DNA of 64,000 nucleotides from Arthrobacter sp. MAHUQ-56 (GCF_019710585.1 NZ_JAIFZQ010000021.1:124001-188000), one strand, 5' to 3'; shown: positions 40,801 through 50,256, counted from the first letter of the stretch. Program-made: numbers and translations. The notes: a model not told the origin generated them from the letters alone.

Positions 40801-42710
40801 TACTCGGGTACTGCTTCCTGCGCCACGGCAGTCGCCTCGGCGAACTGCGTCCGGTACAGCTCAGCGTAGCGGCCGTCGGCGGCCAGGAGCTCTGTGTGCG
40901 TTCCGCGCTCGACGACCCGGCCGCCCTCCACCACCAGGATGGCGTCGGCGGCACGGACGGTGGACAGGCGGTGGGCAATCACCACGGCGGTCCGCCCCTC
41001 AAGCGCCGCCCCGAGGGCTGCCTGCACAGCGGCTTCGTTCGTGGAGTCCAGTGCCGCGGTGGCCTCGTCCAGGATGACGACGCGGGGCTGGGCGATGAGC
41101 AGGCGGGCGATGGTGAGCCGTTGCCGTTCACCGCCGGAGAGCCGGTAGCCGCGCTCGCCCACCACCGTTTCCAGCCCGTCCGGCAGGGACCGGATCATGT
41201 CTTCCAACCGCGCCTGCCGCAGGACGTCCCACATGTCCTCGTCAGTGGCGTCCGGACGGGCCAGGCGCAGGTTGGAGGCGATGGTTTCGTGGAAGAGGTG
41301 TCCGTCCTGGGTGACCATTCCCAGTGTGTCGCGCAGGGAGTCGAACGTGGTATCCCGGACGTCGACGCCGGCCCCCGGCCTGGAGCCGCCGAGCCGCACG
41401 GCCCCGGAGTCGACGTCGTACAGCCTGGCCAGCAGCTGCGCGATGGTGGACTTTCCGGCGCCGGACGAGCCGACCAGCGCCACGGTCTGGCCGGGTTCCA
41501 CCCGGAAGCTGATGCCATGCAGCACTTCCTCGCCACCGCGGGTGTCCAGCGTGGCGACCTCCTCCAATGAGGCCAGCGACACCTTGTCAGCGGCCGGGTA
41601 GCCGAAGCGGACGTTGTCGAACTCGACCGACACCGGGCCGGCGGGAATGGGCACCGCGTCAGGCTTCTGCTGGATCAGGGGCTGCAGGTCAAGGATTTCA
41701 AAGACGCGTTCGAAGCTGACCAGGGCGCTCATGACCTCCACGCGGGCGCTGGACAGCGACGTCAGCGGGGCGTAGAGCCGGGTGAGCAGGAGCGCCAGGA
41801 CAACCACGTCCCCGGCTGCCAGCTGGCCGGTAATTGCCATCCAGCCACCCAGGCCGTAGACCAGGGCCTGCGCCAGCGCGGAGACCAGCGTCAGGGCCGT
41901 CACGAAGGTGAACTGCAGCATGGCCGTGCGGATGCCGATGTCGCGGACCCGCCCGGCGCGGAGGGCGAACTCGCGGGATTCGTCGTCCGGCCGGCCGAAG
42001 AGCTTCACCAGCGTCGCCCCCGGCGCCGAGAACCGCTCCGTCATCTGTGTGCCCATGGCCGCGTTGTGTGCCGCGGCTTCACGGCGCAGGTCCGCCAGCT
42101 TCGAGCCCATGCGGCGGGCCGGGATGAGGAAGATCGGCAGCAGCACCATGGCCAGCACGGTTACCAGCCAGGAGGTATTGAGCATCACGGCCAGTGTCAG
42201 GGCCAGCGCCACCACGTTGCTCACCACGCCGGAGAGGGTGCCGGCGAACGCGGACTGCGCCCCGATGACGTCATTGTTGAGCCTGCTGACCAGGGCGCCG
42301 GTGCGGGTGCGGGTGAAGAAAGCGATGGGCATGCGCTGGACGTGGTCGAACACCCGGGTGCGGAGGTCCACGATGACGCCTTCGCCGATGGTGGCCGACA
42401 GCCAGCGGGTCAGCAGCCCCACGCCGGCTTCGCCAACGGCCACGAGTGCGATCAGCACCGCCAGCCGGATGACGGTGTCCACCCCGGCGTTGGCGATGAT
42501 GGCGTCAACCACCTGCCCGGCGAGCACCGGGGTGGCGACCGCCAGGAAGGCACCCGCCACCGAGGCGAGCACGAAGGCAATGAGCTTGCCCTTGTGCGGC
42601 GCGGCGAAACCCAGCACGCGCCGCAGCGTTTCCCTGGAGATCGGCCTGGAGCCACTCTGGGCGGTGCTGATGTTGCGCAGTGAGTTCCAGGCCACGCGGT
42701 CCATGCTCAT
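40797..42710 (-). CDS. ABC exporter half-transporter (fused membrane and ATPase domains)
   Basis: This 637-residue type IV exporter subunit is read from the ATG at 42710, with AGGAG upstream. Residues 35-340 carry six membrane helices (LIAFVLASVAGAFLAVATPVLAGQVVDAI is the first), and the ATPase domain has Walker A VGSSGAGKST near 432, signature YRLSGGERQRLTIARLL near 533, Walker B VVILDEATAALDS near 558 and the switch IAHRLSTV near 585. It overlaps the ABC-F gene by 4 bp. Together with it and the leader it may be a drug-efflux and ribosome-protection set; this role is inferred. Confidence 0.93.
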   Translation of the reverse strand: MSMDRVAWNSLRNISTAQSGSRPISRETLRRVLGFAAPHKGKLIAFVLASVAGAFLAVATPVLAGQVVDAIIANAGVDTVIRLAVLIALVAVGEAGVGLLTRWLSATIGEGVIVDLRTRVFDHVQRMPIAFFTRTRTGALVSRLNNDVIGAQSAFAGTLSGVVSNVVALALTLAVMLNTSWLVTVLAMVLLPIFLIPARRMGSKLADLRREAAAHNAAMGTQMTERFSAPGATLVKLFGRPDDESREFALRAGRVRDIGIRTAMLQFTFVTALTLVSALAQALVYGLGGWMAITGQLAAGDVVVLALLLTRLYAPLTSLSSARVEVMSALVSFERVFEILDLQPLIQQKPDAVPIPAGPVSVEFDNVRFGYPAADKVSLASLEEVATLDTRGGEEVLHGISFRVEPGQTVALVGSSGAGKSTIAQLLARLYDVDSGAVRLGGSRPGAGVDVRDTTFDSLRDTLGMVTQDGHLFHETIASNLRLARPDATDEDMWDVLRQARLEDMIRSLPDGLETVVGERGYRLSGGERQRLTIARLLIAQPRVVILDEATAALDSTNEAAVQAALGAALEGRTAVVIAHRLSTVRAADAILVVEGGRVVERGTHTELLAADGRYAELYRTQFAEATAVAQEAVPEY

Positions 42711-44374
42711 GGTTGTTTCTCCTGGCTTGGGATGCGGTGGAGCTCCTGGACTTTTCCGTTTTCCAGGTGCCACCGGGAGTCGAGTCGTACGTTTTCCAGC
42801 AGCCGGCGGTCGTGGGTGACCAGCAGCAGGGCGCCCTCGTAGCTTTCCAGCGCCTCTTCGAGCTGTTCGATCGCGGGCAGGTCGAGGTGGTTGGTGGGTT
42901 CGTCCAGCACCAGCAGGTTCACGCCGCGTGCCTGCAGCAGGGCAAGGGCTGCGCGGGTCCGCTCGCCGGGTGAGAGTGAGTCGACGGTCCGCGACGTATG
43001 GTCGGCCTTCAGGCCGAACTTGGCAAGGAGCGTACGGACGTCGGCGCTGTTCCAGTCCGCCAGTACGGCCTCGACGGCGTCACCCAGGTTTTGGCCGCTG
43101 TCCAGCAGGCCTCGGGCCTGGTCGATCTCGCCGACGGCGACTGAGGCACCCATGGAGGCGTCGCCGTCGTCCGGTTCCTGCGTTCCCAGCAGCAGGCGCA
43201 GGAGTGTCGATTTGCCGGCGCCGTTGGGCCCGGTGATGCCGATGCGTTCGCCGCCATTGAGCTGGAGGTTGACCGGACCCAGCGTGAAGTCGCCTTGGCG
43301 TGCCACGGCGTTGCGCAGGGTCGCGACGACGGCGCTGGAGCGGGGAGCTGCGCCGATGGAGAACTGCAGCTGCCATTCCTTCCGGGGCTCCTCCACCACG
43401 TCGAGCCTGGCGATGCGCGATTCCATCTGGCGGACCTTCTGCGCCTGTTTCTCGGACGACTCCGTGCTGGCGGCGCGGCGGATCTTGTCGTTGTCTGGAT
43501 TCTTCTTCATGGCGTTCCGAACGCCCTGCGAACTCCACTCCCGCTGGGTCCGCGCCCGCGACACCAGGTCCGCCTTGGTGGCGGCGAACTCCTCGTACCT
43601 CTCGCGCGCGTGCCGCCGCGCCACGGCCCGTTCTTCAAGGAAGGCATCGTAGCCGCCGTCGTAAACGGCCACGCTGTTCTGGGCCAGGTCCAACTCGACC
43701 ACCCGGGTGACGCAGCGCGCCAGGAATTCGCGGTCGTGGCTGACCAGCACCACACCGCCGCGCAGCCCCTTGACGAAGGCTTCCAGGGTGGCCAGGCCTG
43801 CCAGGTCAAGGTCGTTGGTGGGCTCGTCCAGCAGCACCACGTCGAAGCGGCTCAGCAGCAAGGCGGCCAGCGCCACCCGTGCCGCCTGGCCGCCGGAAAG
43901 ACCGGTCATCAGGGCGTCCGGGCCTGCCTCCAGCCCCAGGTCGGCCAACACGGCAGGCATGCGGTCCTCAAGGTCCGCGGCGCCGGAGGCCATCCAGCGG
44001 TCGAAGGCGCGGGAGTAGGCGTCGTCGGCGCCGGGCGCGCCGGCGCCCAGGGCCTCGGCGGTGGCTTCCATCTCGGCGGTGGCTTCTGTACAACCGGTCC
44101 GGCGGGCGATGTAGCCGGCCACCGTTTCGCCGGGAATGCGGTCATGCTCCTGCGGCAGCCACCCGACGAAGGCGTCGGCAGGTGCCAGGCTGACAGTGCC
44201 CTCCTGCGGCTGGTCCACGCCTGCCAGCAGCCGCAGCAGGGTGGATTTCCCGGCGCCGTTGGCACCGACGACGCCCACGACGTCACCCGGGGCGACAGTC
44301 AACGAAAGCGCGGAAAAAAGTACCCGGTGGCCGTGGCCGCCGGCAACGTCCTTGGCAACAAGGGTCGCAGTCAT
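42707..44374 (-). CDS. ABC-F family ATPase
   Basis: This 555-residue soluble protein has two ATPase domains and no membrane segment. The first has GANGAGKSTLLRLLAG near residue 37 and LSGGQAARVALAALLLSR near 150; the second GPNGAGKSTLLRLLLG near 375 and LSPGERTRAALALLQARG near 477. Between them lies a charged linker of about 70 residues (ERYEEFAATKADLVSRARTQREW to RQMESRIARLD), the P-site tRNA interaction motif. ABC-F proteins of this kind protect ribosomes from antibiotics or resolve stalls. The ATG at 44374 has AAAGGA upstream. An attenuator-like leader precedes the gene. Confidence 0.93.
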   Translation of the reverse strand: MTATLVAKDVAGGHGHRVLFSALSLTVAPGDVVGVVGANGAGKSTLLRLLAGVDQPQEGTVSLAPADAFVGWLPQEHDRIPGETVAGYIARRTGCTEATAEMEATAEALGAGAPGADDAYSRAFDRWMASGAADLEDRMPAVLADLGLEAGPDALMTGLSGGQAARVALAALLLSRFDVVLLDEPTNDLDLAGLATLEAFVKGLRGGVVLVSHDREFLARCVTRVVELDLAQNSVAVYDGGYDAFLEERAVARRHARERYEEFAATKADLVSRARTQREWSSQGVRNAMKKNPDNDKIRRAASTESSEKQAQKVRQMESRIARLDVVEEPRKEWQLQFSIGAAPRSSAVVATLRNAVARQGDFTLGPVNLQLNGGERIGITGPNGAGKSTLLRLLLGTQEPDDGDASMGASVAVGEIDQARGLLDSGQNLGDAVEAVLADWNSADVRTLLAKFGLKADHTSRTVDSLSPGERTRAALALLQARGVNLLVLDEPTNHLDLPAIEQLEEALESYEGALLLVTHDRRLLENVRLDSRWHLENGKVQELHRIPSQEKQP

Positions 44375-44421
44375 CGATGTGGTCCTTTCGCGAACCGCCC
44401 AGGCCTGCAGGCATGAAAGAA

Positions 44422-44460
44422 CCCGCTGGTCCGGACTTGGGGGGTGTACGGACCAACGGG
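44422..44460 (-). promoter_or_regulatory. Leader hairpin upstream of the ABC-F gene (putative attenuator)
   Basis: Twelve-base arms at 44422-44433 and 44449-44460 (CCCGCTGGTCCG and CGGACCAACGGG, one G-U pair) with a 15-base loop end on the minus strand in TTCTTTC. The hairpin begins about six bases after the predicted transcription start and lies 48 bases before the start codon. It fits the antibiotic-responsive transcription attenuators known upstream of ABC-F genes. Confidence 0.6.
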
Positions 44461-44471
44461 CTCGACCAACA

Positions 44472-44500
44472 ACTATAGACGAACCGCCGGGCATGGGCAA
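44472..44500 (-). promoter_or_regulatory. Promoter of the ABC-F / ABC exporter operon
   Basis: On the minus strand TTGCCC (-35, 44495-44500) and TATAGT (-10, 44472-44477) are exactly 17 bases apart. Transcription would start near 44465, giving a leader of about 90 bases with a hairpin. Confidence 0.65.
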
Positions 44501-44562
44501 AACGACGTGTACAACAACACGGTAAAATCGATTCCGACCACCCTTTATGCAGAGAGCATTTC

Positions 44563-45300
44563 ATGACCCTCACCGCCAAGGCGTTCCAGCGCTGGCTGCA
44601 AGGCATTGCCCCGGATGCCAGCACTGCAGACATCTGCAGGGTCTCCGGCATCAAGCGCACCACGCTCGCCCAGCAGCTGGTGCGGGGAAAAATCTCCGTA
44701 GGCACCGTGGTCAGCATCAGCCGGGCCTACAACCTCAATCCCGTCACGGCGCTGGCCGGTTTCGACGCCTACAGCGTCCTCGCCGGACCCCCGCAGGCCC
44801 CCACCAGCTCCGAACTGGTGAGCCAGATCTCCACTGCCGACCTCCTGCGCGCCGTATTGGCTCGTCCCGCGATGGACCCCTCGGGAAGGAAGGGCGCCCC
44901 GCCCTTCGTCCTCAGCCCGGCCCCGCACGCCACCTCGGTCAAGAACTGGGTGGATGCGATTGACGACGGCGAGGTCCGCCACCGTGTCTCGGCAGCGACC
45001 GGTGTTGCACCGCAGAACTACTCCGCGCAATTGACTGCCAACCGGCTCTCTCCGGAACTGGCGGTAGCCACCGCGTTGGCTGCCGGGGTGGCGCCGGCCA
45101 GCGGACTGGTGGCGACCGGGGTCATCACGGAAGAGGAAGCCGGCTGGCCCCCGGACGCCCGGCAGGCAGCGTTGGACAGCATGTCCGACGGAGAGCTGAC
45201 CACCCTGGCCGGGGACCGGCTTCAAGCACTGGGCAAGACGCTGCGCCGGCAGGAGCAGGACCAGGCGCAAACGGAAAAGATTTGGGAGAACCTGGGATGA
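44563..45300 (+). CDS. Helix-turn-helix protein with C-terminal unknown region (regulator of paired membrane protein?)
   Basis: This 245-residue cytoplasmic protein has two HTH-like units. The first is TAKAFQRWLQGIAPDASTADICRVSGIKRTTLAQQLVRGKISVGTVVSISRAYNLNPVTALAGF (residues 4-67), an XRE-like helix bundle with recognition helix KRTTLAQQLVRG. A second similar pattern (WVDAIDDGEVRHRVSAATGVAPQNYSAQLTANRLSPELAVATALAAG) spans 128-175. The C-terminus is a charged helix RRQEQDQAQTEKIWENLG. It is translationally coupled to the membrane-protein gene by an ATGA overlap. Its promoter probably lies in the 62 bp shared with the divergent ABC-F gene. Function unassigned. Confidence 0.72.
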   Translation: MTLTAKAFQRWLQGIAPDASTADICRVSGIKRTTLAQQLVRGKISVGTVVSISRAYNLNPVTALAGFDAYSVLAGPPQAPTSSELVSQISTADLLRAVLARPAMDPSGRKGAPPFVLSPAPHATSVKNWVDAIDDGEVRHRVSAATGVAPQNYSAQLTANRLSPELAVATALAAGVAPASGLVATGVITEEEAGWPPDARQAALDSMSDGELTTLAGDRLQALGKTLRRQEQDQAQTEKIWENLG

Positions 45301-46034
45301 TCGAGACCCTGCAATGGACAACGCTCGCGGTCTGCGGCCTGATCGCGGCTGCCCGCATCCCCAGCGCGCTGCGCGGCGAAAACCGCTCCCTCTTTGGAAT
45401 CTTTGCCTTGATGACCCTGGCCATCCTGCTCAGCATCCAGGAGCCCTACCTCATCATCGACCGGGCCCTCGGCGGCACCAACATCGCCAACCTGTTGCTG
45501 CGCTTCGTCATTTTCGGGGCGATCTTTTTCCTGGGCGTCAGGGTGTCCAAAGGGTTCGGCGCGGATGCCGCCTACCGGCTGATCACGGGACGGACGGGGA
45601 TGGCCGTCCTGCTGGCCGTCTCCGTGGTACTGGTCGCCGTGTTCCTCGCCATGGACACCACGGGCTCTTCAGCGGGACTGTCTGCGGTCTCCGGAAAGGA
45701 TGACCGACACTACGCCCTCGTCGAATACTATGGCGCCGCCGGCCGGGCCTACCCCGCCTTCGTGGCCCTGGCACTGCTGCCCGCCATGGTGCGCGCCGTA
45801 CAGGACCGGCTGCCGGTTTTGGTGCGGATCGCCGCCGGGCTCCTCGCGCTGGGCGGCGTGGCGGTCACCCTTTCGCTGCTCTTCCCTGTGATTCCCTCCG
45901 AGTTGGGAGCAGCTGAGTTCGTCATCAACTACACGGCGGTGCTTTGCTACGTGGTGGGCCTGGCCCTGATCTGGGCCGCCAGGGTGCAGAGCCGGCGAGC
46001 CTCCACCGCACGAAAGACATCTACCGAAATGTAA
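45297..46034 (+). CDS. Seven-helix membrane protein coupled to the HTH gene
   Basis: This 245-residue protein has about seven membrane helices beginning MIETLQWTTLAVCGLIAAARIP, with others near residues 34-50, 66-82, 102-120, 150-168, 178-198 and 212-232. The pattern, including the 7TM layout and the upstream HTH partner, resembles the N-terminal membrane part of MAB_1171c-type putative transporters found beside HTH regulators, but the cytoplasmic C-terminal domain of those proteins is absent. That relation is tentative. The pair may form a membrane-linked sensing module. Confidence 0.7.
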   Translation: MIETLQWTTLAVCGLIAAARIPSALRGENRSLFGIFALMTLAILLSIQEPYLIIDRALGGTNIANLLLRFVIFGAIFFLGVRVSKGFGADAAYRLITGRTGMAVLLAVSVVLVAVFLAMDTTGSSAGLSAVSGKDDRHYALVEYYGAAGRAYPAFVALALLPAMVRAVQDRLPVLVRIAAGLLALGGVAVTLSLLFPVIPSELGAAEFVINYTAVLCYVVGLALIWAARVQSRRASTARKTSTEM

Positions 46035-46171
46035 CCTTTTCGGCTTTCACAAAATCATTAGAATGTGAAACAATCATAAAAGTGTGAAGGTGGGGCCGCC
46101 AAGGGTTCTCGAACGGGGATAAATTCTTGGACGCTGGCCGCCCCGGGGGCCTTCGCACTCATTGGGGGGAT

Positions 46172-46205
46172 GAGTGGTGGCGGCCGTTGGGGACCGCCCC
46201 CACTC
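46172..46205. terminator. Terminator between convergent genes
   Basis: Twelve-base arms with one mismatch (GAGTGGTGGCGG at 46172-46183 and CCGCCCCCACTC at 46194-46205) close a 10-base loop between the membrane-protein gene and the convergent mannosidase gene. The rest of the 198-bp gap is AT-rich for this genome and has repeats of ATGTGAA/GTGTGAA near 46063 and 46082. Confidence 0.55.
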
Positions 46206-46232
46206 AGCCTGTTTAAGGCCCTTTACGGCAGC

Positions 46233-49200
46233 CTAGCCGCGGGCAAACCGCAGCGTCACCAGCTGGAACGGCCGCAGGTTCAGCTCCGCCCCTGTTTCCG
46301 TCGCCGCCACTCCGGGCGCCTCGACCGGGCGTTCCAGGAGGTCCGTCGCCAGGACACCCCGTACCGGGAAGTGGGCCGAGACCCTCGCTGTGGAGCGCTG
46401 CCCCAGCGACTCGTACAGCCGGACCACAACGTCACCGGAACCATCCTCGGCAAGCTTGACGGCCTCAACCACCACGGCAGGACTGGAGACCGAGAACAGT
46501 GCCTCCACCGGCGAGCCACCCCGGACCAGCCGCGGCGCCAGGTTGGTCCGGTAACCCTCCTGCACCGCGTCCATGATGTCCGCCCCCGGGCGGATGGTCA
46601 CCGCAAGCTCATGGCGTCCACGGTCCGCTTCCGGGTCGGGGAACTTGGGGGCCCGCAGCAGCGAGAGGCGCACCGTGGTGGTGGTCCCGCCGTCGGAATC
46701 CCTGATGCTCCTGGCAACATCATGCCCGTACGTGGACGCGTTGGACACGGCAACGCCGTAGCCTGGTTCGCCCACATGGATCCACCGGTGGGCGCAGATT
46801 TCGAACTTCGCCGCCTCCCAGGAGGTGTTGGTGTGCGTGGGGCGGAAGACGTGCCCGAACTGGGTTTCCGCCGCCGACCGGTCAGCCCTGACGTCCAGCG
46901 GGAAGCCGAGCTTGAGCAGCTTCTCGCGCTCCTGCCAGTCCACCGACGTGGTGATGTGCAGGGAAGGGCTTCCCGGCGCCAGCGTGATGCGCTGGGTCAG
47001 GGGCGATGTCCCGGCCAGTCGTTCCACCACGACGACGGCGCTGCCGCCCTCGCACTCCAACCGGACCGCTTGTGCCCGGTCCAGGGGCGTGACATTGCGC
47101 CGGTAGAACTCGTCAATGTCCCAGGCGTCCCATTCGTTGGGGGTGTCGCGGTGCAGCTCCAGCAGGTTGCCCCGCTGACCCGGGGCGATGGCTTCCCGGC
47201 CGGTGGCATGGTCGCGCAGGGAGGTGAGGAGGCCGTCGGCATCCAGGACGGCGCGGATGATGCCGTTGTCCAGGATATAGCCGCCGCCGGACGCTGTACC
47301 CGATGCCGGCTCCGCCGGTTCCCCGGGCTTCCCCGCCGCCAGGGCTGGAACCCCGTTGCGTGCGTGCGGCGCGGCGTTGAGCAGGAATTGCCTGTCACCA
47401 GGGCCAAGCAGTGCTGCCGCAGCCTGGCCGATGATGGCTTCGAGTGCGGTTTCGATGGCCTGGTAGTTGCGTTCGGCGTCCTGGTGGACCCACGCAATGG
47501 CACTGCCTGGAAGGATGTCGTGGAACTGCTGCAGCAGCACCAGCTGCCAGAGCCGCTTCAATTCCGCGGCAGGATAGTGATAGGCCTCGCCGCACCGGAC
47601 AGCGGCCGTGGTGCACCACAGCTCCGCTTCGCGCAGCAGGTGTTCGCTGCGCCGGTTGCCCTTCTTGGTCCGCGCCTGGCTGGTGTAGGTGCCACGGTGC
47701 AGCTCCAGGTACATCTCACCCACCCAGACCGGAAGCGCACGATAGTCTTCCTCGGCCTGGCGGAAGAAGCTCTCCGGGGAGCCGATCCGGACCTTGGGTG
47801 ATCCTTCCAGGTCCGCGGCGCGGGCAGCGGCAGCCAGCATCTCGCGGGTGGGACCGCCGCCGCCGTCGCCGTAGCCAAAGGGCACCAGCGACACGCTGCC
47901 GCGTCCGTGGTCGCGGTAATTCCGTTCGGCGTGGGCCAGGTCCCGGGCGCTGAGGTCGGAATTGTAGGTGTCCACCGGGGGGAAGTGCGTGAACAGGCGG
48001 GTGCCGTCGATGCCCTCCCAGTTGAAGGTGTGGTGCGGCATCCGGTTGGTCTGGTTCCAGGAGATCTTCTGTGTCAGGAACCAGCGGCTGCCCGCGGCCT
48101 TGACGATCTGCGGCAGGGCGGCGGAGTAACCGAACGAGTCCGGCAGCCATGCCTCCCGGCATTCGACACCGAACTCGGACAGGAAGAATCCCTTGCCCTC
48201 CACGAACTGCCGGGCCATGGCCTCGCCACCGGGCATGTTGGTATCGGATTCGACCCACATGCCGCCCACGGGAACGAACTGGCCGGCCCGGACCTTTTCC
48301 CGGATCCGGCTGAAAAGCTCCGGGTAGAACTCCTTGATCCAGGCGAACTGCTGCGCAGAGGAGCAGGAGAAGATGAAGCCGGGGTTTTCATCCATCAGTG
48401 ACACGACATTCGAGAATGTCCTGGCGCACTTGCGGATCGTCTCCCGGACCGGCCAGAGCCAGGCGGAGTCGATGTGCGCGTGCCCCGTGGCCACCAGCTG
48501 GTGCGCAGAGGCATATGCCGGCCGGGACAGGACTTCGGCGAGCGCTTCCCGGCCTGCCGCTGCGGTGCCCGCGACGTCGTCGGGGTCCATCACGTCCATC
48601 ATGCGTTCGAGGGACCGGAGGATTTCGTGGCGGCGGGGAAGCTCCACGGGAAGCTGTTCCATGAGTCCCGCCAGCGTCCAGACGTCCTGCTGGAGGTCCC
48701 AGACGGTCTGGTTCAGCTCGGCGATGGCGATGGTTCCCAGCCGGTACTGCGGCGCATCCCCCGCCGTGGATTTGTCTCCGAGCGGGGTGGCAGCGAAGGT
48801 CCAGCCCTGCGCCATGTCAGGGTTGGCAGCCGCCTCGACGTAGAAGTCCACGGCCATGCCGCCGCCGAGCAGCTTCACGGGGATGTACTGGTTCCTGGGC
48901 GAGATGGCCTTGATGATGGTTCCGTCCGGCCGCCAGGCAATGCCCTCGCACTGGAAGCCGGGGGCTTCAATGGTGAAGCCCAGGTCCACCACCACCTCAA
49001 GGGTGGTGTCCGGCTCGGCGCCCCAGGACTCAGGTACTTCCCCTTGCAGGTGCAGCCACTTGGTGCCCCATGGCTTTCCCCAGGCAGCCCCGTGCTCCTG
49101 CGGCTGGAATTCCTGCCTCATCGCTTCCAGCGCGGGGACGGGTTCGTCCGGCGCATCCCAGCTGCTCAGGGCAAGGGGCATGGTCCTGCTGTAGATGGCA

Positions 49201-49265
49201 GGGGTAAGGCGCTCGCGCACAAACCTCTGCAGGCGGACTTCCGTGATCCGGCGGTCGTCGTGCAA
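46233..49265 (-). CDS. Alpha-mannosidase (GH38)
   Basis: This 1010-residue enzyme cleaves alpha-mannosides (O-mannosyl glycans or N-glycan fragments taken from the environment). GH38 landmarks are GHAHIDSAWLWPVRETIRKCARTF near residue 253, with the zinc-binding His and Asp, VGGMWVESDTNMPGGEAMARQF near 340 with the catalytic Asp, and CREAWLPDSFGYSAALPQIVKAAG near 378. The mannosidase middle and C-terminal beta domains follow (HDILPGSAIAWVHQDAERN near 587, and LNLRPFQLVTLRFARG at the end). Without a signal peptide it is cytoplasmic. The start is a TTG at 49265 with AGAGG seven bases upstream; no in-frame ATG is available nearby. Confidence 0.93.
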   Translation of the reverse strand: MHDDRRITEVRLQRFVRERLTPAIYSRTMPLALSSWDAPDEPVPALEAMRQEFQPQEHGAAWGKPWGTKWLHLQGEVPESWGAEPDTTLEVVVDLGFTIEAPGFQCEGIAWRPDGTIIKAISPRNQYIPVKLLGGGMAVDFYVEAAANPDMAQGWTFAATPLGDKSTAGDAPQYRLGTIAIAELNQTVWDLQQDVWTLAGLMEQLPVELPRRHEILRSLERMMDVMDPDDVAGTAAAGREALAEVLSRPAYASAHQLVATGHAHIDSAWLWPVRETIRKCARTFSNVVSLMDENPGFIFSCSSAQQFAWIKEFYPELFSRIREKVRAGQFVPVGGMWVESDTNMPGGEAMARQFVEGKGFFLSEFGVECREAWLPDSFGYSAALPQIVKAAGSRWFLTQKISWNQTNRMPHHTFNWEGIDGTRLFTHFPPVDTYNSDLSARDLAHAERNYRDHGRGSVSLVPFGYGDGGGGPTREMLAAAARAADLEGSPKVRIGSPESFFRQAEEDYRALPVWVGEMYLELHRGTYTSQARTKKGNRRSEHLLREAELWCTTAAVRCGEAYHYPAAELKRLWQLVLLQQFHDILPGSAIAWVHQDAERNYQAIETALEAIIGQAAAALLGPGDRQFLLNAAPHARNGVPALAAGKPGEPAEPASGTASGGGYILDNGIIRAVLDADGLLTSLRDHATGREAIAPGQRGNLLELHRDTPNEWDAWDIDEFYRRNVTPLDRAQAVRLECEGGSAVVVVERLAGTSPLTQRITLAPGSPSLHITTSVDWQEREKLLKLGFPLDVRADRSAAETQFGHVFRPTHTNTSWEAAKFEICAHRWIHVGEPGYGVAVSNASTYGHDVARSIRDSDGGTTTTVRLSLLRAPKFPDPEADRGRHELAVTIRPGADIMDAVQEGYRTNLAPRLVRGGSPVEALFSVSSPAVVVEAVKLAEDGSGDVVVRLYESLGQRSTARVSAHFPVRGVLATDLLERPVEAPGVAATETGAELNLRPFQLVTLRFARG

Positions 49266-49380
49266 TGTGGGTCCTCTTCAACGCTTGAGACTGGATCATC
49301 GTGTCCATTCGATGGACAAAAATCTACCCGTTAGTAGTTTGATAAACCACCCCCGCAGCCGAAAGAGGCCGCAGCCGTTT

Positions 49381-50256
49381 TCAGGCGCGGGCAGTTGCCA
49401 CAGGCCGGAGCACCCGGTCCACGCCTGCATAGACATTGAAGCTGGTTCCCCGGCTGAAGCCTGCCAGGGTCAGCCCGTTCGCCTCGGCAAGTTCCACGGC
49501 AAGGCTGGATGGGGCGCTGACGGCCGACAGCAGGGGGATTCCCGCCAGGGAGGCTTTCTGGACCAGTTCGAAGGACGCCCTGCCGGAAACCTGGAGGACA
49601 GTCCCGGCCAGCGGGAGCAGCCCCTCGCGCAAGGCCCACCCCACTACCTTGTCCACGGCGTTGTGGCGCCCCACGTCCTCGCGCAGGCACAGGAGGCTCG
49701 CGCCGCCGTCGTCCTCGATCCTGAACAGGCCGGCCGCGTGCACTCCTCCCGTGTCGTCAAAGAGCCGCTGGGATGCGCGCAGCAGTTCCGGCAGGGATGC
49801 AAGGACCTCGGCGTCGACCGCCAGGGGGTCCGCCCGTGGACTGTAGTGGGAGGACTTCCGGACCGCTTCAATGGAGTCGGTTCCGCAGATTCCGCAGGAA
49901 CTGGACGTGTAGACGTTGCGCCCGGTGTCGGGGAGTGGGACGTCCGGCCGCAGTTGGGCCTCCACCACGTTGAACGTCTGGACGCCGTTCTCATCCTCGC
50001 CCGCGCAGAACCGCAGTGACACCAGCTGTTCGGGCGCCCAGATGACGCCCTCGGACACCAGGAACCCCGCCACCAGGTCGAAGTCGTCCCCAGGGGTCCG
50101 CATGGTCACTGAATAGGAGAGCCTGCCCAGCCGGATTTCGAGCGGCTCCTCGACCGCCAGGACGTCCTCCCGGTGCCGGACCGGGTACTCCAGGGCGCTG
50201 GGCGAACCGTCCAGGACATACTTGTGCACCTTCCGGCGCTGGGTTACGCGTCCCAT
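49381..50256 (-). CDS. fdhD: Formate dehydrogenase accessory sulfurtransferase
   Basis: This 291-residue protein transfers sulfur to the molybdenum cofactor of formate dehydrogenase. FdhD features are EPLEIRLGRLSYSVTMRTPGDDFDLVAGFLVSEGV near residue 38, the double-Cys motif SSSCGICGTDSIEAV near 120, which forms the sulfur-transfer site, GVHAAGLF near 165, REDVGRHNAVDKVVGWAL near 186 and VSGRASFELVQKASLAGIPLL near 215. The family is well marked. It lies 49 bp downstream of moeA, but no formate dehydrogenase gene is in the window. Confidence 0.95.
   Translation of the reverse strand: MGRVTQRRKVHKYVLDGSPSALEYPVRHREDVLAVEEPLEIRLGRLSYSVTMRTPGDDFDLVAGFLVSEGVIWAPEQLVSLRFCAGEDENGVQTFNVVEAQLRPDVPLPDTGRNVYTSSSCGICGTDSIEAVRKSSHYSPRADPLAVDAEVLASLPELLRASQRLFDDTGGVHAAGLFRIEDDGGASLLCLREDVGRHNAVDKVVGWALREGLLPLAGTVLQVSGRASFELVQKASLAGIPLLSAVSAPSSLAVELAEANGLTLAGFSRGTSFNVYAGVDRVLRPVATARA

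Noticed and set aside
44413..44478. A 21-codon plus-strand reading frame across the ABC-F leader hairpin
   Set aside because: It is on the strand opposite to the predicted transcript, so it is not a leader peptide of the ABC-F gene.
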